From contig NZ_QASO01000106.1 in the NCBI RefSeq assembly GCF_003052605.1, positions 1 through 58,515 on the forward strand: a DNA stretch of 58,515 nucleotides. The letters are read 5' to 3'. A program made the translations under genes and the position numbers. Position 1 is the first letter of the stretch. Every line of letters starts with the position of its first letter. A model generated the notes under the pieces. The model was not told the DNA's origin, searched no databases, and was given only the letters and a program-made list of their open reading frames with translations. The DNA comes from Ectopseudomonas oleovorans. Its GTDB lineage: Bacteria > Pseudomonadota > Gammaproteobacteria > Pseudomonadales > Pseudomonadaceae. Shown here one piece after another: positions 36,673-45,080 of the stretch.

Positions 36673-36962
36673 TCATGCTTTCCTTTGGCAAATGCGGCTT
36701 GCTGTTCGGCGGAGGCTTCTTTCTGATATTTGGCTTTCCAGTCGGCATAGGGCATGCCGTATACGGTCTCGCGAGCCTGGTCGGCGCTGACCTCGATACC
36801 GAGGTCGTCGGCAGCGGCCTTGTACCATTTGGACAGGCAGTTGCGGCAGAAACCGGCCAGGTTCATCAGCTCGATGTTCTGCACGTCAGGACGGCTGCGC
36901 AGGTGCTGCACCAGTGCGCGAAAGGCTGCAGCTTCCAGTTCGAGGCGTTCTTGCTCGGTCAT
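36669..36962 (-). CDS. DUF1244 protein
   Basis: A 97-residue protein with NLAGFCRNCLSKWYKAAADDLG, two cysteines in a CxxC motif, and YGMPYADWKAKYQ, diagnostic of DUF1244. Coupled to hopJ by a 4-bp overlap and downstream of folX. Function unknown. Confidence 0.9.
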   Translation of the reverse strand: MTEQERLELEAAAFRALVQHLRSRPDVQNIELMNLAGFCRNCLSKWYKAAADDLGIEVSADQARETVYGMPYADWKAKYQKEASAEQQAAFAKGKHE

Positions 36963-37027
36963 GGTGGGCTCTCCGGTATTAGGTGGCGGCGATGATAAGA
37001 GCCTTGCTGGAGAGCGACAAGCCGCTG

Positions 37028-37399
37028 TCAGCGATGGCCGGCCAGGGTGATGGATACCGACTCGGCGAAACGCAGGGCATGCGGTTTGTCCACTTCCACT
37101 TCGGCATAACGCACGGCCTGATGGGTCATCACCAGGTCGAGGATTTCCTGGGTCAGGCGCTCGAGCAGGGCGAAGCGATTGCCTTCGACATGGGCGATGA
37201 TCGCCTTGGTGATGGTGCGGTAGTTCAGCGCATGCTCGATGTCGTTGACCTCTACCGCATCGACGGCGGGGTAGAGGATGGTTAGGTTGATCAACACGTC
37301 CTGCTTGTTGTTGATCTCTTCTTCCTTGATGCCGATGTAGGTGCGCAGGCGCAGGTCCTTGACGCGGATGCGCGCCATTCCGGGTTCCAGTCGCGGCAT
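37028..37399 (-). CDS. folX: Dihydroneopterin triphosphate 2'-epimerase (FolX)
   Basis: A 123-residue pterin-fold enzyme ([29 protein letters not shown]). It epimerises dihydroneopterin triphosphate towards monapterin. ATG 37399 overlaps the folE stop by 1 bp (TAATG), so folE and folX are co-translated. With folM the set makes tetrahydromonapterin, the cofactor of phenylalanine hydroxylase in Pseudomonas. Confidence 0.92.
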   Translation of the reverse strand: MPRLEPGMARIRVKDLRLRTYIGIKEEEINNKQDVLINLTILYPAVDAVEVNDIEHALNYRTITKAIIAHVEGNRFALLERLTQEILDLVMTHQAVRYAEVEVDKPHALRFAESVSITLAGHR

Positions 37400-37959
37400 T
37401 AGTTGTTCCGTCCGATCAGTTGCAGGAATTCGTGGCGAGTGTTGCAGGACTCGCGGAAGGCGCCAAGCATCACCGAGCTGCTCATCACCGAATTCTGCTT
37501 CTCCACGCCACGCATCATCATGCACATGTGCTTGGCCTCGATCACCACCGCGACGCCAGCGGCGTTGGTCACCTGCTGGATCGCATCGGCGATCTGCTTG
37601 GTGAGGTTTTCCTGGATCTGCAGGCGCCGCGCGTACATGTCGACGATGCGCGCCACCTTGGACAGCCCGAGCACCTTGCCGGTGGGGATGTAGGCGACAT
37701 GCGCCTTGCCGATGAAGGGCAGCAGGTGGTGTTCGCACAGCGAGTACAGCTCGATGTCCTTGACGATCACCATCTCGTCATTGTCGGACTCGAACAGTGC
37801 GCCGTTGACGATCTCGTCCAGTGACTGCTGGTAGCCATGACACAGATACTGCATGGCCTTGGCCGCGCGTTTGGGCGTATCGAGCAGACCCTCGCGCTCC
37901 GGGTTTTCACCGAGGCCTACGAGAATCTCGCGGTATTGCTGGGAAAGAGGTTGGCTCAT
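37399..37959 (-). CDS. folE: GTP cyclohydrolase I (FolE)
   Basis: A 186-residue enzyme with zinc-site [22 protein letters not shown] and [18 protein letters not shown]. It catalyses GTP to dihydroneopterin triphosphate. It lies 22 bp after folM and overlaps folX. Confidence 0.95.
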   Translation of the reverse strand: MSQPLSQQYREILVGLGENPEREGLLDTPKRAAKAMQYLCHGYQQSLDEIVNGALFESDNDEMVIVKDIELYSLCEHHLLPFIGKAHVAYIPTGKVLGLSKVARIVDMYARRLQIQENLTKQIADAIQQVTNAAGVAVVIEAKHMCMMMRGVEKQNSVMSSSVMLGAFRESCNTRHEFLQLIGRNN

Positions 37960-37981
37960 GGCAGTGTCCTGAGCAGCCGCT

Positions 37982-38692
37982 TCACTTGAGGTGGCGGCCG
38001 CCGTTGAGGGTAAGGGTCGTTCCGGTTACGTAGGAGTTGTCCAGCAAATAGCGCAGTGTCTGGTAGAAGGGCTGCGGGCCGGGTTCTATGCCCAGCGCCG
38101 ATTTGGCCAAGGTCTTGGTGCGGTAGGCGTCGTCATCACCATCGTTGAACATCAGCAGTGCTGGCGCGATGGTGTTGACCTTGATGCGTGGAGCAAAACG
38201 CGCGGCGAACGACAGTGTCAGGCTTTCCAGGCCCGCCTTGCTGGCGCAGTAGGCGGGGCGATTGGCGCTGCCCTTGCGCACCACGTCGTCACTCACATGC
38301 ACGATGTCGGCGTGATTCGACTGCAGCAACAGCTCGCTGCAATGCAGGTTGATCAGATACGGCGCGAGCATGTGCACGCTGAACAGCTGGCGAAAGGCAT
38401 CGGCTTCTTCGCCGGGTGTTTCGGCCTGCCACTGCGAGGCGTTGTGCACGATCGCGCGCAGGCCATTGCACTGCAACTTGACCTGTTCGATGAACGCCAT
38501 GATGCCGCTCTCATTGCTGAAATCCGCCTGCAGAGCGATGGCGCCGCGCTCACGCAGCCGCGCAATGTCGTCGCGGTTCTGGCGGTAGCTGATGATCACC
38601 GGCTGGCCTTCGTCGAGCAGGCGTTCGGCGCAGTAGAGGCCGACCCTCTGGCCGGCGCCGGTGATCAGGATGGGGAAGCTGGCAGCGCTCAT
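37982..38692 (-). CDS. folM: Dihydromonapterin reductase (FolM), SDR family
   Basis: A 236-residue pteridine-reductase-like [22 protein letters not shown], catalytic [11 protein letters not shown], and the [13 protein letters not shown] end. ATG 38692 is the first ATG; its ribosome binding site is weak (GAG). First gene of folM-folE-folX. Two LitR-type dyads lie upstream (38787-38810 and 38919-38942). Confidence 0.88.
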   Translation of the reverse strand: MSAASFPILITGAGQRVGLYCAERLLDEGQPVIISYRQNRDDIARLRERGAIALQADFSNESGIMAFIEQVKLQCNGLRAIVHNASQWQAETPGEEADAFRQLFSVHMLAPYLINLHCSELLLQSNHADIVHVSDDVVRKGSANRPAYCASKAGLESLTLSFAARFAPRIKVNTIAPALLMFNDGDDDAYRTKTLAKSALGIEPGPQPFYQTLRYLLDNSYVTGTTLTLNGGRHLK

Positions 38693-38786
38693 GTGCAACT
38701 CGTGAGAAAGAAATGAAGGCCTGGCTCGTACCGCCTCGGGATACCTGACCAGTGGCAGGCGCTACTCACCAGACCGTGGATAAAGC

Positions 38787-38810
38787 TATACCAGAGCTGT
38801 AGGTTGTACA
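38787..38810. promoter_or_regulatory. LitR/PplR-type site upstream of folM
   Basis: TATACC-N12-TGTACA, one mismatch to the T(G/A)TACA-N12-TGTA(C/T)A element described for class II LitR in P. putida. The right half lies in the perfect palindrome GGTTGTACAACC. Position is about 100 bp before the folM start. Confidence 0.45.
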
Positions 38811-38918
38811 ACCCTGTGCGACATGTGGTTTTGCTATCAGGCTGAGTAGATTTGCCTATTTTGCTGAGTTTTAAGGGTTTTTACTGAGGAGGTGGAGAAG
38901 GGGTTTTTGTACTTCACC

Positions 38919-38942
38919 TGTACGAATTACTGTTTTTGTACA
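38919..38942. promoter_or_regulatory. Second LitR/PplR-type site
   Basis: TGTACG-N12-TGTACA, one mismatch to the class II LitR element; further TGTAC half-sites lie at 38908 and 38956. It lies about 230 bp upstream of folM. Confidence 0.45.
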
Positions 38943-38965
38943 GATATTGGCTGCTTGTACAACGA

Positions 38966-38992
38966 AATCGGCCAGCACGAGGCTGGCCGATT
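38966..38992 (-). terminator. Rho-independent terminator of the ABM-domain gene
   Basis: Perfect 11-bp GC-rich stem AATCGGCCAGC / GCTGGCCGATT with a 5-base loop, 18 bp after the stop on the minus strand and followed by TTCGTTGT. Confidence 0.75.
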
Positions 38993-39009
38993 GGTAGAAG
39001 TGGATGCTT

Positions 39010-39576
39010 TCAGGGCTTGCCGATGCTGGCGGCTCGCCTGCTCAGGCGCTGCGGATGGTTATCTTGTAGCCAGGGTTCCAGCAGGCGAGTGGAAAGCGGG
39101 ATGAACCAGTAGGTCATCAGTGGCGTCAAGGCCAGCGTCGACAGCAGCACGCGGGTGACCAGCGAAAGGTCGGCGAGCCAGGGGCCGAACAGCAGGTTGA
39201 AGGCCAGGGACACCGGAAAGAACGCCAGCCAGATCGCCACGCTTTGCTTCCAGCGCGGAGCCTGGCGGTGGGCGCTACCGAACCAGGCATCGAGGCCGAC
39301 TGCGCGCTTTTCCTGCGGTTGGGCGAAAAGTCCCGCACCACGCTGCAGCCACGCCTGGCGCGAAGCGGAATGCTCCCAGGAGGCCATGGTCTGTTCGTCG
39401 CTGAAGCGGAAAACGATCTGAAACTCATCGTCATCGGCGGGCGGTGCCAGCACGCCGGAGCCGAGATAGCCCGGAAAGTCGGTTGCCAGGTGTTCGCCTT
39501 CACGCAGCCAGGCGATGAAGTCGTGATAACGACCATTGGCGACGCGGCGCGCCACCATCAGGGTTACGGGGGACAT
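39010..39576 (-). CDS. Antibiotic-biosynthesis-monooxygenase-domain membrane protein
   Basis: A 188-residue protein: N-terminal ABM domain (about 1-95; VARRVANGRYHDFIAWLREGEHLATDFPGYLG) fused to a C-terminal part with two hydrophobic helices (SVAIWLAFFPVSLAFNLLFG, VTRVLLSTLALTPLMTYWFIP). Membrane-anchored ABM proteins of this type have no assigned substrate. Confidence 0.75.
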   Translation of the reverse strand: MSPVTLMVARRVANGRYHDFIAWLREGEHLATDFPGYLGSGVLAPPADDDEFQIVFRFSDEQTMASWEHSASRQAWLQRGAGLFAQPQEKRAVGLDAWFGSAHRQAPRWKQSVAIWLAFFPVSLAFNLLFGPWLADLSLVTRVLLSTLALTPLMTYWFIPLSTRLLEPWLQDNHPQRLSRRAASIGKP

Positions 39577-39931
39577 TGTGTATCTCCTCGAGTATTGCCG
39601 TCAGCCGGGGTGTGGCGTAGGGCGCGATCAAGCACGGGGTGGTGTGCTCGACGAAAATTGCAGCAAGGATTATTCCCGTTTCGTGAAAATTAGCCAGCCC
39701 CGCCTGACAAGGGGCTCCAGACGGGTTAAAGGAGAAACCTTGGGCGGGATTTGCACCATTCAAGGGCATGGGCTGTGTGCTATGGTTCGGTGAAGGGCGC
39801 CAGGCATGGATAAACATCGCGCTTGAGGCTGCCGTTATCCTTGTTGTTGTGCTTGGTATGGTTTTGTACATATCTTGCACAATGCCAGTGAGCAGTTGCT
39901 GGGTTACAATTGCCCAATATTCGTTGCCGTG
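39577..39931. other. Gap between ABM-domain gene and LitR-like regulator
   Basis: 355 bp without a gene. A GC-rich stem AGCCCC...GGGGCT lies near 39690-39716 and an operator-like dyad at 39864-39882. I could not fit any known riboswitch; nothing else is recognisable. Confidence 0.55.
39864..39882. promoter_or_regulatory. MerR-type operator of the LitR-like gene
   Basis: TTGTACATATCTTGCACAA is a near-perfect dyad (TTGTRCA-N5-TGYACAA) 50 bp before the predicted start, sharing the TGTACA core with the folM region. Likely autoregulation. Confidence 0.5.
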
Positions 39932-40897
39932 ATGCCCGAAGCCATGCCCGAACTCGCCTCCGTCACATCGCTCGCGTCCAGCGCTTTGAAACAGGAAGAG
40001 CTGTTCCCCATTCGCGAGGTTTCCCGCCTTACCGGTGTCAATCCGGTCACCCTGCGTGCCTGGGAGCGGCGTTACGGCCTGATTCAGCCGACACGGACCG
40101 ATAGCGGCCATCGCCTGTATTCGCAGGCCGACATCGACGCGGTGCGCAGCATCCTCGCCTGGATCGAGCGTGGCGTCGCGGTCAGCAAGGTCGGTTCGAT
40201 CCTGGCCAAGAGCGCCAGCAGTCGCAGCGTCGCCACGCCGGCCTACAACGAAGTCAGCAGTGACGACTGGAATCAGTGGCAGGGCCAGGTGCGTAGCGCG
40301 CTGCAGAACTTCGATGAGCCTAGTCTGGAGCGCTTGTACGGGCAGATCTTCTCCTGCTATCCGCTGCCGGTGGTGTTCCAGGATATTTTCATGCCGGTTT
40401 GGCAGGAACTGCTGCTGCGTCAGGACGAAGTCGGCCTGCGCGGCGAGTGGCTGATGCTCGACGGCTTCCTGCGTGGGCGCTGCTGGCAGCGTCTGCAATT
40501 GGGGCGTGATGATTCGCGTGAGCGCGTGCTGCTGGTGGCGCTACCTGGCCACTGCCGGGAACTGGAGTTGCTGGTTGCAGCGTTGCTGCTGGGCAATCAG
40601 GACGTCGACGTGTCGGTGATGGGGCCAGGCGTACCCATGACCGATCTGGCCCTGGTCTGTGAACGCATGCAGCCCCAGGCGCTGGTGGTCTTCAGCAACC
40701 AGCCGCCAGGCGAGGAGTTCCCGCGGCAACTGGCGCGCCTGGCGCTGGGTCTGGAGTGTCCGCTGCTGTTGGCCGGTGACAGTGCCGATCTGGCGGAGGA
40801 AAGTCTGGCCGGTTCGCCCATTGCCTGCCTGGGTAATGAGGGACGCCTGATGCAGCGTCGTATGCAGCAGTTTCTGGCTGGCCATCTCGATACCTGA
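39932..40897 (+). CDS. MerR-family regulator, class II LitR/PplR type
   Basis: About 321 residues. N-terminal MerR HTH (FPIREVSRLTGVNPVTLRAWERRYGLIQPTRTDSGHRLYS) followed by a CarH/LitR-like ligand domain. The cobalamin-binding motifs are degenerate: the region of the usual E-x-H after GEWLMLDG lacks His, and LPGHCRELELL replaces the D-x-H-x-x-G loop. It is therefore a class II LitR, which in P. putida works with a LOV protein instead of adenosylcobalamin. A LOV gene lies 0.7 kb away. Two ATGs (39932, 39944) are possible starts; neither has a strong ribosome binding site. Confidence 0.85.
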   Translation: MPEAMPELASVTSLASSALKQEELFPIREVSRLTGVNPVTLRAWERRYGLIQPTRTDSGHRLYSQADIDAVRSILAWIERGVAVSKVGSILAKSASSRSVATPAYNEVSSDDWNQWQGQVRSALQNFDEPSLERLYGQIFSCYPLPVVFQDIFMPVWQELLLRQDEVGLRGEWLMLDGFLRGRCWQRLQLGRDDSRERVLLVALPGHCRELELLVAALLLGNQDVDVSVMGPGVPMTDLALVCERMQPQALVVFSNQPPGEEFPRQLARLALGLECPLLLAGDSADLAEESLAGSPIACLGNEGRLMQRRMQQFLAGHLDT

Positions 40898-40918
40898 GGT
40901 GGTCCAGGCTACTGAGCT

Positions 40919-41527
40919 TCAGCTGACTGCTGCGGTCTGCGACTGTTGTTCGCTGTGCTGTTCGAACAGGTACTGACGCAGAGTTTGCTCATCTTCCGTA
41001 TGTAGCGTCTGCAGGCTGTAAGCGTAACGCTTCTGGCTGACGCGTCTTGCGAGCCGCGCGCGCAATTGAACGCGGCGCTCCTGGGGCAAAAGCAGTTGCA
41101 GCAACTGATCCTTGGCCGGCGTGCCTGTTTTGCTGTATTCCACCAGGATTCCATTGTTCGATAGCTCCAGCGCCTTCAGGCCACTGGGCTGGTCGCTGTC
41201 GTCCAGCAGTGCTAATGCCGTGGGCAGGACAAGACGCCATGGGCGTTCGTTCACCCCTTGTTCGAAGATCAGCGGGGCCCCCAGTTCCAGGCGCGACTGG
41301 CTGTGGTCGTCCTGAATCAGGTGCAGGGGAAAGCTCAGATGCTGATTGTCGGTATGGGTGTCCAGGCTTAGCTGTTCTTCGTTGCCCAGGCGAGCCAGCA
41401 GCTCACTGAGTCGTTTGCCCAGAGCCAATGGCGGCGCTGCGTCAGGGCGCCGCTTTTGCGGAGGTTTGAAGAGGATCTTCTGGATGAAATCCAGTTCGTC
41501 CTGAGTCAGCAGCGGATCGCTTTGCAT
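40919..41527 (-). CDS. PilZ-domain-like protein
   Basis: About 202 residues. The C-terminal half has ALELSNNGILVEY, a variant of the PilZ (D/N)xSxxG motif, followed by basic RVQLRARLARRV. An N-terminal helix-rich part (TQDELDFIQKILFKPPQKRR) is unlike known domains. c-di-GMP binding is possible but the upstream RxxxR motif is not obvious. It lies between the LitR-like and LOV genes, convergent with the former. GTG 41542 is an alternative start. Confidence 0.65.
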   Translation of the reverse strand: MQSDPLLTQDELDFIQKILFKPPQKRRPDAAPPLALGKRLSELLARLGNEEQLSLDTHTDNQHLSFPLHLIQDDHSQSRLELGAPLIFEQGVNERPWRLVLPTALALLDDSDQPSGLKALELSNNGILVEYSKTGTPAKDQLLQLLLPQERRVQLRARLARRVSQKRYAYSLQTLHTEDEQTLRQYLFEQHSEQQSQTAAVS

Positions 41528-41564
41528 GGGATGATACTGCACGGGTTCAAACCCATCTGACTGC

Positions 41565-41597
41565 GCTGACGAAGGATAGTTTTATCCGTTCGTCAGC
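41565..41597. other. Hairpin between LOV and PilZ genes
   Basis: GCTGACGAA-GGATA / TATCC-G-TTCGTCAGC: 14 paired bases with one bulge and a 4-base loop, overlapping the LOV stop. T-rich (CTTTTC) only on the plus-strand side, so it is a poor terminator for the minus-strand LOV gene; it may separate or stabilise the two messages. Confidence 0.4.
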
Positions 41598-42039
41598 TTT
41601 TCAGGCGCGCCAGCTCGGCCTTCAACTCGGCGACCTCTGCCTCCAGCTCACGCACCCGCTGCTTGGCTTCGACCTGTTCGGTAACATCCTTCTGGATACC
41701 GATGTAGTAGGTCAGCTGGTCGCTTTCGTTCAGCACCGGAGTGATCGATAGCTCGTTCCAGAACGCGCCGCCATCCTTGCGGTAGTTACGAATGATCTGT
41801 CGGCAGGGCTTGTTCGCCTTGACCGCTTCGCGAATGGCCTGCAGGCCGAGCTGTGCACGGTCAGTGCCCTGCAGGAAACGGCAATCCTGATAGAGGATGT
41901 CATCGCAGGGGTAGCCGGTCAGGCGCTCGAATGCCGCGTTGGCGTAGATCAGAATATTGTCTTCGCCCTCCTGCTCGGCCACCACGATCCCATCGTTGGA
42001 GGCGTCGACTACCAGTTGCAGCAGTTTGGCATTGATCAT
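41593..42039 (-). CDS. Short LOV blue-light photoreceptor (PpSB1-LOV-like)
   Basis: A 148-residue LOV domain with a C-terminal helix. Cys53 in YQDCRFLQG is the flavin-adduct cysteine; NAAFERLTGYPCDDIL, NYRKDGGAFWNELSITPV and YYIGIQKDVTEQVE match the P. putida short LOV proteins almost residue for residue. The C-terminal extension (VRELEAEVAELKAELARLK) is a leucine-zipper-like coiled coil for dimerisation. No output domain, so it signals by protein contact, plausibly with the nearby LitR-like regulator. Confidence 0.93.
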   Translation of the reverse strand: MINAKLLQLVVDASNDGIVVAEQEGEDNILIYANAAFERLTGYPCDDILYQDCRFLQGTDRAQLGLQAIREAVKANKPCRQIIRNYRKDGGAFWNELSITPVLNESDQLTYYIGIQKDVTEQVEAKQRVRELEAEVAELKAELARLKS

Positions 42040-42141
42040 GAGTCCGGTTCCGCGATGGTTATGGGCTGCATTCTAAAACATCGGGTCGGGCTGTCCACTT
42101 GCGGCATAATGCGCGGCGTTTTTCCTGTTTCCGGAGTTGTC

Positions 42142-42591
42142 ATGAAAGTCGCCATTCTCTCGGGCTCGGTCTACGGTACGGCCGAGGAAGTCGCTCGCCA
42201 CGCCGAGCGCCAGCTCAAGGCCGCCGGGCTGGATGCCTGGCACAAAGCGAACGTGAGCCTCGAGGAGCTGCTGGCCTTCGCGCCGGACGCCTTCCTTACC
42301 GTCACGTCCACCACTGGCATGGGTGAGCTGCCGGACAACCTGCTGCCGCTGTACAGCGAAATCAGAGACCGTTTGCCGGCCTGGAGCGGCAAACCGGCTG
42401 CGGTGCTGGCGCTGGGCGACTCCAGCTATGACACCTTCTGTGGTGGCGGTGAACTGATGCGTGAGTTGTATGCCGAGCTGGGCCTGCGCGAAGTGGTGGA
42501 AATGCTGCGCCTGGACTCCAGCGAAACCGTCACGCCTGAAACCGATGCCGAACCTTGGCTGCAAGCCTTCGTGGCGGCGCTGAAGGCCTGA
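42142..42591 (+). CDS. MioC/YqcA-type flavodoxin
   Basis: A 149-residue flavodoxin: FMN phosphate loop SGSVYGTAEEVA, then TSTTGMGELPDN and LGDSSYDTFCGGG. CGGAG lies ahead of ATG 42142. Low-potential electron carrier; partner unknown. Confidence 0.9.
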   Translation: MKVAILSGSVYGTAEEVARHAERQLKAAGLDAWHKANVSLEELLAFAPDAFLTVTSTTGMGELPDNLLPLYSEIRDRLPAWSGKPAAVLALGDSSYDTFCGGGELMRELYAELGLREVVEMLRLDSSETVTPETDAEPWLQAFVAALKA

Positions 42592-42778
42592 CGTGCCCCA
42601 ATACCCCGAGCTGGTTTGACCGGCGATAAAAGCGGCGAATACCTGCCTATCGCACCGCGGCGCGTGAGCGCCGTGACCCGCAAAGCCATCAAGATGGCTG
42701 CCTGGGCAACTACCGCCAGCGACGCGCCTGGCTAGACTGCGGACACCACCGACCAACAAGAATATCGAGGTGACCGCC

Positions 42779-43555
42779 GTGAATGCTCCGCTGAAACTCC
42801 CTGCCGTGAAGAATCTGGTTTCCGAGGCCGAATGGCGTGCACGCGTCGACCTCGCCGCCTGCTACCGGCTGATCGCCCTCTATGGCTGGGATGATCTGAT
42901 CTTCACCCATATCTCTGCCAAGGTACCGGGTACGGAAGATTTCCTGATCAACCCCTATGGCCTGATGTTCCACGAAATCACGGCGTCGAGCCTGGTCAAG
43001 GTCGACCTGGCGGGCAACAAGCTGATGGACAGCCCGTTCGACATCAACCCGGCCGGTTACACCATTCACAGCGCCGTGCACGAGGTGCGCCACGATGTCG
43101 GCTGCGTGCTGCACATTCACACCCCGGCGGGCATCGCCGTGTCGGCGCAGAAGCAGGGCTTGCTGCCCCTGTCGCAGCAATCGCTGTTCGTCCTCGCCAG
43201 CCTGGCCTATCACGGCTATGAAGGCGTGGCGCTGAATCATGACGAGAAAGCGCGGCTGCAGGCGGACCTGGGCGACAAGAACTTCATGATCCTGCCCAAC
43301 CATGGGTTGCTCACTGCTTTCGGCGGCATCGCCGACGCCTTCCTCGGCATGTTCATCCTGCAGCGTGCCTGTGAGATCCAGGTCATGGCGCAGAGCGGCG
43401 GTGCCGAGCTGATCCATATTCCGCAGCAGATTCTCGACGGTGCGCGGGCGATGATCGCCGGTGTGATGAAAACGCCACAGGGCATGGGGGGCTCGCTGCC
43501 TTGGCCGGCGCTGCTGCGCAAGCTGGACCAGCAGATGCCGGGTTACGATCAGTGA
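42779..43555 (+). CDS. Class II aldolase/adducin-family protein
   Basis: A 258-residue protein starting at GTG 42779 (GAGGTGA upstream; GTG 42770 is possible). Metal-binding histidines in YTIHSAVHEVRHDVGCVLHIHTPAG and a third in LPNHGLL are those of L-ribulose-5-phosphate 4-epimerase/fuculose aldolase relatives. Substrate unknown. Its stop overlaps the GTG of the hydrolase gene (GTGA), so these two and the Tat protein form a unit. Confidence 0.85.
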   Translation: MNAPLKLPAVKNLVSEAEWRARVDLAACYRLIALYGWDDLIFTHISAKVPGTEDFLINPYGLMFHEITASSLVKVDLAGNKLMDSPFDINPAGYTIHSAVHEVRHDVGCVLHIHTPAGIAVSAQKQGLLPLSQQSLFVLASLAYHGYEGVALNHDEKARLQADLGDKNFMILPNHGLLTAFGGIADAFLGMFILQRACEIQVMAQSGGAELIHIPQQILDGARAMIAGVMKTPQGMGGSLPWPALLRKLDQQMPGYDQ

Positions 43556-44445
43556 ACGGGCTGCCAGGCATCGCCCTGGATGATTGGCGCGCGCAAAGCC
43601 AGGCTTTTCACTTTCGTGGTCACACGATTCGTTACTGGACCGCTGGAGACACGCAAGCCCAGCCGCTACTGCTGATTCACGGCTTTCCCAGCGCCAGCTG
43701 GGACTGGCATCGCCTGTGGGCGCCGCTGGCCGAGCGTTACCGGCTGATCGCCTGCGACATGCTGGGCTTCGGTTACTCGGCCAAGCCGCGCGGGCATGCC
43801 TACAGCCTGCTGGAACAGGCCGATCTGCAGCAGGCACTGCTGGCCCATCTCGGCGAGCGGCGCGCGGTGCATGTGCTGGCTCACGACTATGGTGACAGCG
43901 TTACCCAGGAGCTGATCGCGCGGCATCAGGAGGGGCAACTGCAGCTGGCGGGTTGTGTGTTCCTCAACGGCGGTCTGTTCCCCGAAACCCATCATCCGGT
44001 GCGGGTGCAGAAGTTGCTGCTCGGGCCGCTTGGTCCGCTGCTCGGGCGCCTGTTCTCACGACGCAAGCTGGCACAGAGTTTTGCCCGCATCTTCGGCCCG
44101 CACACCCAGGCCAGTGAGGCCGAACTGGATGCCCTGTGGCAACTGGTGGCGTACAACAACGGCCCGGCGGTGATGCATCGTCTGATTCGCTACATGCCCG
44201 AGCGGCGTCAGCAGCGGCAGCGCTGGGTCACGGCGATGCAGGCCACGACGCTACCGATGCGGGTGATCGACGGCGCCTTCGACCCCATCTCCGGGGCGCA
44301 TATGGTGGCGCGCTACCGTGAGCTGATCAGTGACCCGGATACGGTGCTGCTCGACGGCATTGGTCACTATCCACAACTCGAAGCGCCGGCGGCGGTACTC
44401 GAACATTATCTGCAGTTTCGCAGCACAAGGAGCCCACATGCGTAG
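43552..44445 (+). CDS. Alpha/beta hydrolase with aspartate nucleophile
   Basis: A 297-residue hydrolase of the haloalkane-dehalogenase/epoxide-hydrolase branch: LLIHGFPSASWDWHRLW (oxyanion loop), nucleophile elbow LAHDYGDSVTQEL with Asp in place of Ser, and the late His in DGIGHYPQLE. GTG start at 43552 inside the end of the aldolase gene. HDYGDS is also seen in MEST-like proteins. Substrate unknown. Confidence 0.82.
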   Translation: MNGLPGIALDDWRAQSQAFHFRGHTIRYWTAGDTQAQPLLLIHGFPSASWDWHRLWAPLAERYRLIACDMLGFGYSAKPRGHAYSLLEQADLQQALLAHLGERRAVHVLAHDYGDSVTQELIARHQEGQLQLAGCVFLNGGLFPETHHPVRVQKLLLGPLGPLLGRLFSRRKLAQSFARIFGPHTQASEAELDALWQLVAYNNGPAVMHRLIRYMPERRQQRQRWVTAMQATTLPMRVIDGAFDPISGAHMVARYRELISDPDTVLLDGIGHYPQLEAPAAVLEHYLQFRSTRSPHA

Positions 44446-44968
44446 ACGTACCCTGCTCAAAGGCGCAGCACTGACCAGCGCCGCCGCCCTCGGCGCCGGT
44501 TACTGGGCCTTGCCGACTGGCCCGCAGCCCGCGGCCGTCAGTCTGCAGGGTGCGCGCCAGGTGCTGGCTGACTTGCAGGGCAAGACACTACGCAGCGTGC
44601 GAGGCTGGAGCCCGAGCCAAGTGTTCAACCACTGTGCGCAGAGCATCGACTATTCCATCGACGGTTACCCCGAGCTGAGGCCAGTCTGGTTCCGCCACAG
44701 CCTGGGGCCGGCCGCATTCGCCGTATTCAGCGCGCGCGGTGCCATGCGTCATCCACTGGATGAGGTCATTCCCGGCGCGGCGCCTCTGCTTGAACCGGCC
44801 AGCCAGGCCGAGGCCTTGCAGCGCCTGCAGATAGCGTTCGAGCGGTTCGCCAGCCATGCCGGTGAATTGCAGCCACATTTCGCCTACGGTGCACTGAACC
44901 ATGCCGAGTACGGCCAGGCGCACGTCATGCACCTGTACAACCACCTCAGCCTGATTCGCCTCGCCTGA
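44438..44968 (+). CDS. Tat-exported DUF1569 protein
   Basis: A 176-residue protein with a twin-arginine signal (RRRTLLKGAALTSAAALGAG) followed by a DUF1569 domain (LQGKTLRSVRGWSPSQVFNHCAQSIDYSIDGYPE; AYGALNHAEYGQAHVMHLYNHLSL), a DinB-like helical fold that often binds metal through the His residues. Overlaps the hydrolase gene by 8 bp. Function unknown. Confidence 0.8.
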   Translation: MRRRTLLKGAALTSAAALGAGYWALPTGPQPAAVSLQGARQVLADLQGKTLRSVRGWSPSQVFNHCAQSIDYSIDGYPELRPVWFRHSLGPAAFAVFSARGAMRHPLDEVIPGAAPLLEPASQAEALQRLQIAFERFASHAGELQPHFAYGALNHAEYGQAHVMHLYNHLSLIRLA

Positions 44969-45080
44969 GGCGCGTATAAGGTCGCATTATCGCTTGTCAT
45001 TCAGCGCCTGCGCGCGCCTTGTGCCGTCTGCAGGGCTGCCTGACACTCGGGGTATTCGCAATCTGCCTAGGAGCCTGTCG

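Larger units (their letters stand above)
38693..39009. other. AT-rich regulatory gap between folM and the ABM-domain gene
   Basis: 317 bp with no gene. It is clearly more AT-rich than its surroundings and holds several TGTAC(A/G/T) half-sites, two of them in the 12-bp-spaced LitR arrangement, plus a terminator hairpin at its right end. Confidence 0.65.

Noticed and set aside
39754..39770. TGCACCATTCAAGGGCA as an NtrC site
   Set aside because: Only one half fits well and no sigma54 promoter lies nearby.
39577..39931. Riboswitch or cobalamin-responsive leader ahead of the LitR-like gene
   Set aside because: No B12-box or conserved pairing pattern could be found; only a short GC stem.
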